NCBI RefSeq assembly: GCF_032854445.1
Contig: NC_088306.1
Coordinates: forward strand, 14,193,386 to 14,257,385
Reading direction: 5' to 3'
Source of the DNA: Liolophura sinensis
Taxonomy: Eukaryota; Mollusca; Polyplacophora; Chitonida; Chitonidae
DNA: 64,000 nucleotides
Under the pieces are notes generated by a model. That model worked only from the letters and a program-made list of their open reading frames with translations, was not told the DNA's origin and did not search any database. The translations under genes were made by a program, and so were the position numbers. This document shows, piece after piece, positions 54,650 to 64,000 of this stretch; the first letter of the stretch is position 1; each line of letters begins with the position of its first letter.

Positions 54650-54892
54650 TAATTGTTAGCGTGCTTAGCCAACGCAGTGATGCATGGGCCTCTCCATAAT
54701 GCGATCACTGTGAGTTCAAGCCCAGATCTCTCAGCCGTCCTCATAGGTTATGCTGTACGTGGGAAGGTCTGGAAGTAATCTGCGGATGACCGTGGGTTCC
54801 TTCCACCATAATGTTGGAAGCCCTCGAAATAGTGAAATATTCTTGAATACGACGTAAAACATCAAAAAAAATAAATAAATAAATATAATATA
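54650..54892 (+). repeat. tRNA-derived SINE copy
   Basis: Head 'gttagcgtgcttagcc', B box 'gtgagttcaagcccag', tail 'gaatacgacgtaaaacatc' and AAATAAATAAAT. Confidence 0.85.
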
Positions 54893-55439
54893 AAAAGCTA
54901 TCCGAGGAAAATTTGAAATAAATTTCAAGCCTTTTAACCGTAACATTGAGTCCTCCCATTTCGGCAGGTTTTGTTTGAAACACTTGACGATTTCCCCCTA
55001 AAAATTGATGGCTGCAACTTGTTGGGTTTATAACTGTCTTTCTTTCTTGCCTTATCTTATTTAACCCTTCTTTTAACACGAAATACTATTATTAGAACTG
55101 TCAGCTTAACACAGATATGAGATTGGTTTCAAAGCAATTTACAAGCCCTTCGGCCATGATCTGACCATACACCATCAGTAACATGATGTATTATTTTGAG
55201 AGACACTAGCAGATAAACATTTACATTTTCCGTCCCTCGCCAAAACCAAATGGCTTCAGCACGCCAGCAGCACTGAGCCTTGTCTAAATGTGTTATTCGC
55301 TGTGAGGGCTTTATCATGTTTTTGTAGTTCGACGCGAATAGTTTATGACGTTTGCGTTCCTTTTGTTATTTATTCATTTCATTTTCTTGAAAACAGATCA
55401 TCGTTTACGTGCTAATATTTATTCATTTTATTTCATTAT
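54893..55439. other. Intergenic stretch, no gene seen
   Basis: Unique sequence between two SINEs. Nothing recognised. Confidence 0.4.
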
Positions 55440-55714
55440 TGGGGGCCTCCGTGGTTCAGTTGGTTAGCGCGCTAGCGCAGCGTAATGACCCAGGAGTCTC
55501 TCACCAATGCGGTCGCTGTGAGTTCAAGTCCAGCTCATGCTGGTTTCCTTTCCGGCCGTACGTGGGAAGGTCTGCCAACAACCTGAAGATGGTCGTGGGT
55601 TTCCCCCGGGCTGTGCCCGGTTTCCATCCACCATAATGCTGGCCGTCATCGTATAAGTGAAATATTCTTGAGTACGGCGCAAAACACCAGTCAAATAAAT
55701 AAATAAATAAATAT
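55440..55714 (+). repeat. Full-length tRNA-derived SINE (best copy in the window)
   Basis: Carries an intact head with RNA polymerase III A box (tggttcagttggttagcgc) and B box (gtgagttcaagtccagc). The conserved body (ccgtacgtgggaaggtctg) and tail (gagtacggcgcaaaacacc) follow, then AAATAAATAAATAAAT. About 275 bp; use it as the reference for the other copies. Similar to tRNA-SINEs of the V-SINE/MetaSINE kind reported from molluscs, though I cannot assign the family. Confidence 0.93.
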
Positions 55715-57306
55715 TTCATCATTGTTTAAAAGTATGCGCAAGAATTATCACTTTGATACACTGGCTGTCAAGTTTAGAGGTGAAGGAAATCACGGCCTGG
55801 AGTAAACCACCAACATTTGTACCTGTTACTGAGAAACTCACCCACGTGTGACAACCTTCCCAACGTGCGGTTAAGCCACCATAAACGATAAAAATGGGGT
55901 AATCTAAAAATTTACTCCATAATAGTTTTACATGTACCTCAATAGTGAGATTAGTCAAATTTCAAAGTTTACATTTAATTTCACCGCTATCTCCGGTATT
56001 ATCATTAGGCTCTGAGTGAGGGGTATTGTACATTTAATTTGTGATGACGACTGAATGCAAAGAATGCATGTTGCAGAGAATTCAGAGAATGCATCTTGAA
56101 CAATATATAAGTATACCTACATGAACGCTGACATTCAGGATTTCGCGTATTATAAATTATTTAATGACATTAGCATGGTTAATTGTCTCATTTTAATTGC
56201 TATTAATCAAACAATTTGTGGTGAACTTTGTTTTTATAGTAGATTTTGAATACTTCTACGTCATTCTGAGTCGACCCTATATTCTCTAGGCAATGATGAT
56301 ATTGTCATTGAATACATGTATGTAATTCAACATTCGGCTATTCCCCTCGTCTGTCGAGGAATATACTCTGTTAGCTAGTCTTTGCACAAGTGATTACATC
56401 TTGAATGTGCAAGAGCTGTCACCTTATACAACGCCACATATAATTGCATGCATGGATTTCCACTTCCTGATGCAGTAAAACTTTTGTCCAACCATCAAAC
56501 TGCACCCAAATCGACCTTTGCCACAACAAGGAAATACGTTGTAGATCCCTTCTACCACAGCTCGGTCACAGCTTTTGAAGTCGCGTGCTCGAATCCAATT
56601 AGGCTGCGTGTTTCAATCAGGATGGTTGTCAACGGCCTTGTAACGTGTAGGGGTTTCCCCAGGCGATCTGTGCAGTTTCCTCCACTCGTGAAGTATAATA
56701 TACTAAGTATACCGCCGTACAAAAGAACTATATTACTGAGTCTGGTATCAAACCCCATAATGGAGTTCAAGTCCAGCTCATGCTGGCTTCCTCTGATCAA
56801 ATGTGGGAAGTTCTGCTAGCCACTTTCGGATGGTTAAAAGGCAGTGGCATGCTAGATATTATGCGGAGTTCAACATGCCTTGACGAAAATATACGTCTTT
56901 ACTTCAAACCCTGTTTCTGATACTGTTGTATATTTGACATATTTTTTTTTACATTTTTAGTATAATATAACCTTAATAAATGAGTTTTCTTTTACCTCTT
57001 ATAAAGTATAATCTAACGGCAGTATTGTTTTAGAGTCATTAGAATTTTTGGGAAAGAATTTTCGAGAAATTCTGTTATAAAAAATAAAACAATGTAGTCT
57101 ATTCGCGGAGACAGTAGTGTATGTTGCGTGGAAGTTCGTTCAAACCGCAAATTGGCGCAGCTATATAGTGTATACAAATTATTGTTATTATTGAAATATA
57201 TATACTTACGGCATAAACCTATAATCGAAAAAAAAGAAATAGATAAATATATAAACTAATTTCATGATTTAAATGGATAAACACTGCCTATACTTTCATT
57301 TTCGGA
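55715..57306. other. Intergenic stretch with a degenerate SINE
   Basis: At about 56570-56830 a diverged SINE is visible (gctcgaatccaattagg; 'gttcaagtccagctcatgct'). The remainder is AT-rich with no supported gene. Confidence 0.45.
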
Positions 57307-57480
57307 GAACACCCACATTCATACCGTTTGATACATTTTGTACACGTGAACGTGTAAATGGAGTGGGCTTGAAGTAGATTTCATTTCTCAGAAGAACACC
57401 CACATTCAAACCGTTTGATACATTTTGTACACGTGAACGTGTAAATGGAGTGGGCTTGAAGTAGATTGCTGGCACTGATG
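57307..57480. repeat. Two-copy tandem repeat, period 87 bp
   Basis: 'gaacacccacattca' starts at 57307 and again at 57394, and the following 75 bases (ccgtttgatacattttgtac ... gggcttgaagtagatt) are identical or nearly so. Each unit contains the palindromic 'tacacgtgaacgtgta'. Confidence 0.9.
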
Positions 57481-58559
57481 GGGAAAGGCTAAGAAAACTT
57501 AAATTTAATTTTGCGAAATAGGGCTCAGTTTCCATAACAATCAATCTGTCTATCAATCAATCAGTAGGAAGCAAGCGTTTCAGGCGTCATTAAAATATTG
57601 ACTAAGAGTTTTTTCAAACCGCATGTAAAACGCTTAGGAAATTATAACACGTGCCGGCTAAAATGTATATGTGAAAGACTGATCTTCTGTTTTGCGGAGT
57701 GTTGCGTGAGTTTCATTCGAATGTGTGTGATCGCGTTAGACAACAACGTAAATTGAAGCAGACGACTTGGCGGCTAATTGACATGTCGCGTGCATCCACA
57801 AAGGGTTTTGCCAGATTATGCAGATGGAAAGTTATAACATCTGTGCTCACAGACAGCAACAAAAGACAAAATGTTGAAAAAATGCGTGTGTAATCCCGAG
57901 TTTATATTATTGTTTAAAAAATGTTGTTTAAAAAAACAGGTTATAAAGTCGAATGTTACAAAGTCAGCTGTATGTGTCTCTGGATTGGTTTCTGCGTAGC
58001 CAATGAAGAAAGAGCCCACGTTAAGAGCCTGATCCAGTTATCAGGACCAGTTACTCCGTTTCACTGAACATTCTTAATGAACAAGTTGTAAACATAAGTA
58101 GATTGGCCCCATTGCCTGAGGTCTGTATGCAGAGCCAGGATGTTGACAACGAACGTCATCCTAATGGTTCACTGCTGTACTTTATTTATAAACAAAGCCG
58201 CCTCGCGCATGCTCAGTGAGAGTGGTCTGTGCGGTTGAGTGACACGGGACTATATACGCATTTGTATTGTCGGGAGTAATATATAGTTTGTAGTTGACAA
58301 TGCCCGCCACAAAAAAAATAATAAATTAAAAACGTTCTTTAATAAATATAGTTGTGTTTCACCGTACTAAATTAAACAGATGTATAGCATCTATACGTAG
58401 TGTGTACGTGAATATTAAGAATATAGGAAAACCATGCGAATCTCAAGCTTTTTTCATGGGTAAATGTGCAAATATTTAACTTCATTGTATAGTGTCTTTG
58501 TGACTTTTGCATATAAACATCCCTTTTAGATAGTGGGCGTCCTTCTGACTGATTCACTC
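57481..58559. other. Intergenic stretch, no gene seen
   Basis: Unique AT-rich sequence. The 64-codon ORF at 57699-57893 is basic but shows no recognisable motif or exon signals. Confidence 0.4.
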
Positions 58560-58730
58560 ACCTAAATGAAGTGATGTAATACGCAGACAGTGAGGTCATG
58601 GGTTCGAAGCCAGCTCTCGCTGGTTCTGAGTTTTGAGTCAAGAGATTTGTCAGCGAAATAACGAGCTGTGAGCATTACTTCACTCCCCGGACAGCCCGGT
58701 TTCCTCCACCCATACACCTGAACACTGACT
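58560..58730 (+). repeat. Second SINE type, candidate
   Basis: A B-box-like 'catgggttcgaagccagc' is followed by a body ending 'cagcccggtttcctccaccc'. The head differs from the common SINE, so it may be a different family sharing part of the body. Confidence 0.45.
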
Positions 58731-60877
58731 GTAAGCGGAAATTGTTACAGGAATACCAGACATAACTAGTGGCTCTTCTTCTGTCGTGCAGTGGTATGTT
58801 TATAAACATTTAATAGATTACTGTGTCTGGTATAACATCAGAAAGGCGACATACAACTTCATAGTGTTTCAACATTACGCAAGCTTTCTCCTTCAACTGA
58901 CGAGAACATTCAGCAATATCATTGCTCTTGCTTATCAGGGTTGCCAATCCCGACAATCTGGATTATTAAATTGAGGGTGGAACACATTCCCGGTAAAATA
59001 GAATGCAATGTTTTCTCTGATTTATTGGTTTAATTGGAAATCTATTCTGCGTGAGGATGCTGACTCTTGACTGTGTTTAAGGCTGTTGTAATTATTTGAG
59101 GAATTGTGCGCTTTTTACGCAAGCGAGTAAACAACAGTAATTTTATTCAATTATTTATTTGATGAACGCCGTAGTACTGAATTTTTCATCTATACGATGG
59201 ATGCCACATGTTACATTGGCGGATCTTGAACTTCATATTATTCATACACTACATTAACAACTTGCGGCATTCTCTGAACTATTTTACACGTGGTGGAATA
59301 TGCCTGGCGAAGATGGGGACGTAACATCGGGGAAACAACACGCCATTTTGATGCATACGTTGCGTCCAAATATACATTGTACAAGTATGTTAGTACTGAA
59401 AGAGTATTCCAGTCGTACGAGTCAGACAGTTCATTACTCGCAGATGAATACGTGATGATCATACTCCATTGAGAACACACCCGCCCATTCAAGGTGTCCA
59501 TTCACTGGTTTACTTGTTTGACTAATGAATGCAGATTCTGAGCTTTTCATATTGCAATGTAACACAATGACCTTTGCCGTTCACCACGTTATCTTCATAT
59601 CTAGTGCAGTCATTAGCTCCACATATTAATTACATGAAGGACTATTATAATTTATTTATTTATTCATCTGATGTTTTACGCCCTGCTCTAGAATGTATAT
59701 ACTTTACCATATGAAGCCAGGCTTATATCGTTGGAACTACTTGTTAGAGCGGATGAAACACGGTGCAAAGATTTTAATAATGGTACATGTACTTGTAGCT
59801 ACTTCGCTAACGCTGAGCAAGGAAACATGACGGGTTGGACTGGTGTCGGGCTAATGTGACTTGGTGGGGTGCCATGTCTGGCAGATTGAGCATGATACAT
59901 CAGTGGCGGCAGCATTTTGGCGGAATGGACTCGCCCTGGCACCAAAAAACATGGTGTACGTACACAAGTTCCTCGTTATCATATAAATGAAAAATTGTGA
60001 AGTACCACTTAATTCCGGAGCATACATACATACATTATATAGGTGGCGAAAACCGGACACGGCCTGTCGAAACCAATGTACCTCGCGCTTTACATGTCAA
60101 ATCTCTCAATAAAATAACGCCGGGAGCTGTATTTGGACGTGCGGCCTTATTTGCTAGAGGCTAGTAGTTTGTCGGTGGCACTCATTTGTCAAAAAAATCG
60201 GACAGTCAGTAATTAAAATAAGTTTGTGCTGGGAAATAATTGTTGAACATTTAACTTGGTAATTTTTTTTTTTAATTTGATGTTGGAGACAATTTTGAAT
60301 AGACCAATATCAGGGCTTCAAAAAAATCGTAGTTTTATTAACCTACACAGGATAATGCTTTCAGAATATGCTTGAATGAACACCTTGCAAACATGCAAAC
60401 CTGGTGAGCACTGTAGAACAACCCATAGACCGGTAGTTGAAAAGTGTACTAAATGCTATACCCCAGGCTTCAGGCATAATGCGAGCCAATACAAAACTAA
60501 TGGGGCTTTATTCCGCATTAATACTAACTGCTCATACGCTTTTGAACAACTTTGTAGGACTCAGCATCTATTGTCTTTACCAGCTATTATCGATGATGGC
60601 TGATTTTAAATCTGTCTAGTACTGAGTATATCAATTTTGTACTAAGTATACAGATAATAATAAACAAAGCACACATACAGCACATTAATGTGTCACCAGC
60701 ACAGTTTGCAAATTCCATCCTAACATCACCAAACATCAAAGATACCGCCAATAAACTGAGCCAACAATCGATACACCATCAAGTATAATTTATACCACCA
60801 AGGTATTTGCTTGCGGCGTGCATAAACAATGTACTACAAATAGGCGACGATCAACAACATATAGGCCCTGGTACATG
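58731..60877. other. Intergenic stretch with SINE tail scraps
   Basis: Reverse-oriented SINE tail remnants at about 59145-59205 (gatgaacgccgtagtactg) and 59650-59712 (gatgttttacgccctgctc). No supported gene. Confidence 0.45.
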
Positions 60878-60970
60878 CGCCCGGTTTCCTCCCACCATAA
60901 TGCTGGCCGCCGTCGTATGAGTGAAATATTCTTGAGTACAACGTAAAACATAAATCAAATAAATAAAAAA
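60878..60970 (+). repeat. SINE, 3' end only
   Basis: Starts at 'gcgcccggtttcctcccac', followed by 'cataatgctggccgccgtcg', 'gagtacaacgtaaaacata' and AAATAAATAAAAA. Confidence 0.85.
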
Positions 60971-61654
60971 ATACGTCCATGCACAATCTTTATATCACAT
61001 CTATTTCTACATTTGGTAAAAAAAAAACTCCATTATTGTTTTTATTTTAATTTAAATTATGCATGGAAACGTCGACATGCAATTTCGTCTTTCATTCAGA
61101 AATATGTTAATCATTGACATTTTCAATACGCTTTCGTCGTGACCAGTGGGATGTTCAGCGGGTGGAACATACATAGATACGTCCATACTTATAACTCATT
61201 TGCATAGACAGAATACATTTTATGAATGGATTATACCAATGAATTTACAGAAGATTAAGTTAAAAAGATGAAACCTTTCAGTTGTACATTAAGTGCATTT
61301 ATACACTTACCCGACGTGACTGTTGTCACGAATTTTCGACTAAACATTTGAAGATTATGATGAGAAACTGCGTTGAGTTGGTTAGGCTGGGTTGTTGACA
61401 CAGCTGTTTTCTACAATTGGTAAGCTAAAGAAGCGCTTCCTGGACTTTTAGTTATTTGACATCTGACAAATTTACATTTCGTGTTTGTTTAGTTCACATT
61501 TGCTATCACCCAGATGATACTGACATGAATCGTAGCCGATTTTCACTAATGATGGCAGCGACAAGACAATTCAGATTTCAAAAATAGATTATGTGGATTT
61601 CAAAACACTCGACTGAAGGCCTCACGAACTGACGTTACCAACATAATGTGGCTT
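60971..61654. other. Intergenic stretch, no gene seen
   Basis: AT-rich unique sequence with nothing recognised. Confidence 0.4.
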
Positions 61655-61850
61655 CTATCCGACGTCCTTAATGCTTGGCGTGTAGGACCGTGTGTTCGAT
61701 TCCAGCCGTAGTTGGCCTGTCGGGTGCTCGCCAGGAGGCGGTGATTTGCACTGGGTCCTTCTCGGTTTCCTCCACTGATATTTCTCATGGTCATCTTATT
61801 TACGTGCTTAATTAACACCAGTCAGATAAATAATTAATTAAATACATTTG
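61655..61850 (+). repeat. SINE of a different or highly diverged type
   Basis: A B-box-like 'gtgtgttcgattccagccg' precedes a body ending 'ctcggtttcctccactgat' and the tail 'acaccagtcagataaataa'. The tail resembles the common SINE but the body is shorter. Confidence 0.5.
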
Positions 61851-62123
61851 CGTTAATTATCCTGTTAATGGTATAAAATTGTCTTTGAGAAACATATCTT
61901 CTTTGCCATCGCCTTTGCCACGTCACAAAGATATCTGAGGATATTTATGGGTGGAAACTCTTAACCATGTGTCGTCGTGTGAGAGTGACCATGCCACGCA
62001 GCGGTTCTGAGTGGGCCAGTATTAGATAAATACATAATCATCAGAACTTAAGGTTTTATGTTTTCAGTTGTTATACGTACATCGTTTTTGGATACTGACA
62101 TTTTTGCAAAATACAAAAAAGAC
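61851..62123. other. Intergenic stretch, nothing seen
   Basis: No gene or repeat recognised. Confidence 0.35.
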
Positions 62124-62318
62124 AGCTTATGCTGGCTTCCTCTCCGGTCGTACGTGGGAAGGTCTGACAGCAACCTGAGGATGGTCGTGGGTTTCCCCCG
62201 AGCTCTGCCCGGTTTCCTCCCACGATGATGCTGGCCGCCGTATAAGTGAAATATTTTTGGATAGGGCGTGAAGCACAGATCAAATAAATAAATAAATAAA
62301 TAAATAAATAAACACGAG
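62124..62318 (+). repeat. SINE, 5'-truncated
   Basis: Begins at 'agcttatgctggcttcctc' and carries 'cgtacgtgggaaggtctg', 'ccgtataagtgaaatattt' and seven AAAT units. Confidence 0.85.
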
Positions 62319-64000
62319 GCCGGATTTCACTCGATAAGTGTGACCACTTGCCAACTATCACACGGCCGTGGCTGCTCTGCTTTTACTCTCTACTTATGAT
62401 GTAGTCTTTTATTTCCTATTTAACTTGCCTCCCATATCTTTATTTCGATTAAAAAATTTATTGTTTTTTGGACATCTAAAAGCAAACGTGCTCTTAACGG
62501 TCAACATTCACCAGTATTTACTGTAAAGCAACTGACTTCATTGTTGTTCACAGCTATAGTCCATCATATCCCCAAGAAGACATCATCGTAAGCCTATATA
62601 TAACGATCAGCTTATTTGACATGATGCCTTCTCCACTCGCAGCCACTATCCTATCCACCACACCGCGCTATTGATTTCACCTGGTATGTCCCTTTTTTAG
62701 CAGAACTCTGTCAATATATTCATGTTAAATATTGAATACCCGCGACTGCATCATGAGGGATCTATATCGGAAATACAATGCTGAACACCGAACTGAATTC
62801 TCATTAATATTCATTTATATGTAAACTACCCCTTCACAAGATTTAATCCACACTATTCCCCACGGTTTATGGATAGATTAAACTCTCCACCGCTATAATA
62901 ATTCTCAAGAACAACAATATTTAAATAAGGCTGTCTCAGGCTGCACTTAAGTTGTCGGGACATGCGTGTTGATTTTTAAGTTGTATAAGTAGACAGGGGC
63001 CTACATAGGTATACATGGCTTAGTTCTACCTTCAGTTCAGTTCAGCTTATAATTAGCCGACGGGATACCGGGACAAACTAGGAAAAGAAAACAATAAAAA
63101 TAACAATATTTAAAAAAGTAAATAAATAAATACCAGGGGCTCTTTAATGTTCAACTTTATTCATACTTTCATAAAAAACCGTTTTATGTACTTTGCAATA
63201 AAAATGCACATGGCCGCTTACCTGCCAAAGCATAGGGTAAGATATCAGCATTTAAACACCGGGCTGGATAAGTAGGTTTATACATTAATTCATACCACTG
63301 TCCACGCTTTATGAATACATTATAGCCTGCAACCCTTGGATAGTTCCTAAGAACAACAGTATTTAATACATAGGGTATTACATAGTAAAATTGACACGCG
63401 TGACTCCATAACCTTTAGATTTCATGCACTTAGCTATGTAATGCAATTAAAAACGAAGAGCATAGAGAGTAAAGCTAGAGGGGTGACGCCAGTGTGGCCG
63501 GTGTCTATATCTAATATACCTACCCGTTTCCATATTTTAAACATACCTAATTCATCCCCATTTTTATGTTTAATGACTTAATTTAGAGGATATCTATGAT
63601 TTCCAGGTTCAGGCACCTCTACAATTACAGGTGTACTAATGGTTTTAGCAGAAACGGAAGTAATGAATGAAATTCAGCCATATTTGTTGTATACCAATTT
63701 GCACTTGGTATACAGGCGAAAGCAGTTTCAATAACACAAGTCAACACGTCCCTAATTGTACGGGGTTCTGGTTCCAAACACGCAGTACGCTAATTTATAA
63801 ATGGATATTCGGTTTTTGTCTGATTTTGTAAGGTGATGTACACCCGATGCAGGTGCACGTATGTAAAAAAATTCTCGGTGTGTGTAAACTGAACGGAATG
63901 TTTAATTAAGCTATATACAGATTGCGTGAGCAACACCATGCACACCCGTGAGTGCAGGGACAATCAATTTCGAGGGGCTATACAACGAGCCTATGCAATG
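62319..64000. other. Intergenic stretch with a weak direct repeat
   Basis: No supported gene. Two segments, about 62850-62930 and 63290-63375, share order and words ('actgtccacgctttatg' versus 'attccccacggtttatgg'; 'aagaacaacaatatttaa' versus 'aagaacaacagtatttaa'), suggesting an old, diverged repeat of unknown type. Confidence 0.4.

Noticed and set aside
55440-55540. Functional tRNA gene
   Set aside because: The A and B boxes are present but the cloverleaf does not close and the sequence continues into the SINE body and tail, as in all other copies.

Overview
The window is animal nuclear DNA, most likely from a mollusc or another marine lophotrochozoan. The evidence is spliced genes, many tRNA-derived SINE copies ending in a 'gagtacggcgtaaaacacc'-type tail plus (AAAT)n, GT-rich minisatellites, and a Maverick/Polinton element. 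Species assignment is inference; no bacterial or organellar features are seen.

Layout. (1) 1-26.9 kb is a tandem array of serpin units built by segmental duplication: block A1 (1-5.2 kb) recurs as A2 (20.5-25.6 kb), with partial copies between. It holds two complete intracellular-type serpin reading frames (3967-5178 and 24376-25590, +), two broken copies (6815-7202 and 15950-17092) and an 87-bp scrap at 23.4 kb. The serpin bodies are nearly identical but their reactive-centre loops differ in sequence and length. Copies 2, 3 and 4 are each followed by a GT-rich minisatellite of one motif family. (2) 8.1-11.8 kb (block B1) carries relics of a PIF1-like helicase exon and recurs as block B2 (26.9-27.3 kb joined to 42.2-44.4 kb). 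(3) 13.0-14.7 kb holds a decayed gene of unknown function with three internal repeats; its 3' end is copied at 19.3-19.5 kb.

(4) 27297-42203 is a complete-length, decayed Maverick/Polinton inserted into block B2. It has identical 74-bp terminal inverted repeats and a 5-6 bp target duplication (TCAACC). The matching unoccupied site is in block B1 at 8488-8493, so insertion followed the duplication. Left to right it carries a cysteine-rich zinc-ribbon protein, a protein-primed-type DNA polymerase B with embedded HNH/endonuclease VII-like motif, a retroviral-type integrase, small membrane and virion-type proteins, an FtsK/A32-like packaging ATPase, a candidate double-jelly-roll major capsid protein, and further capsid-associated or spike-like proteins. 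Polymerase, integrase, ATPase and capsid genes carry stops or frameshifts; several membrane and spike-like ORFs are intact. No maturation protease was recognised.

(5) 44.4-64 kb is host DNA with a three-exon gene resembling AUNIP (PIP-box motif, 46.4-49.8 kb, +) and then about 14 kb of apparently non-coding, SINE-rich sequence.

How the parts relate: the serpin array is a host multigene cluster apparently diversifying its protease-recognition loop. The Polinton is a separate virus-like unit (replication, integration, packaging and virion genes) that is now defective but has terminal repeats as similar as those of a young element.
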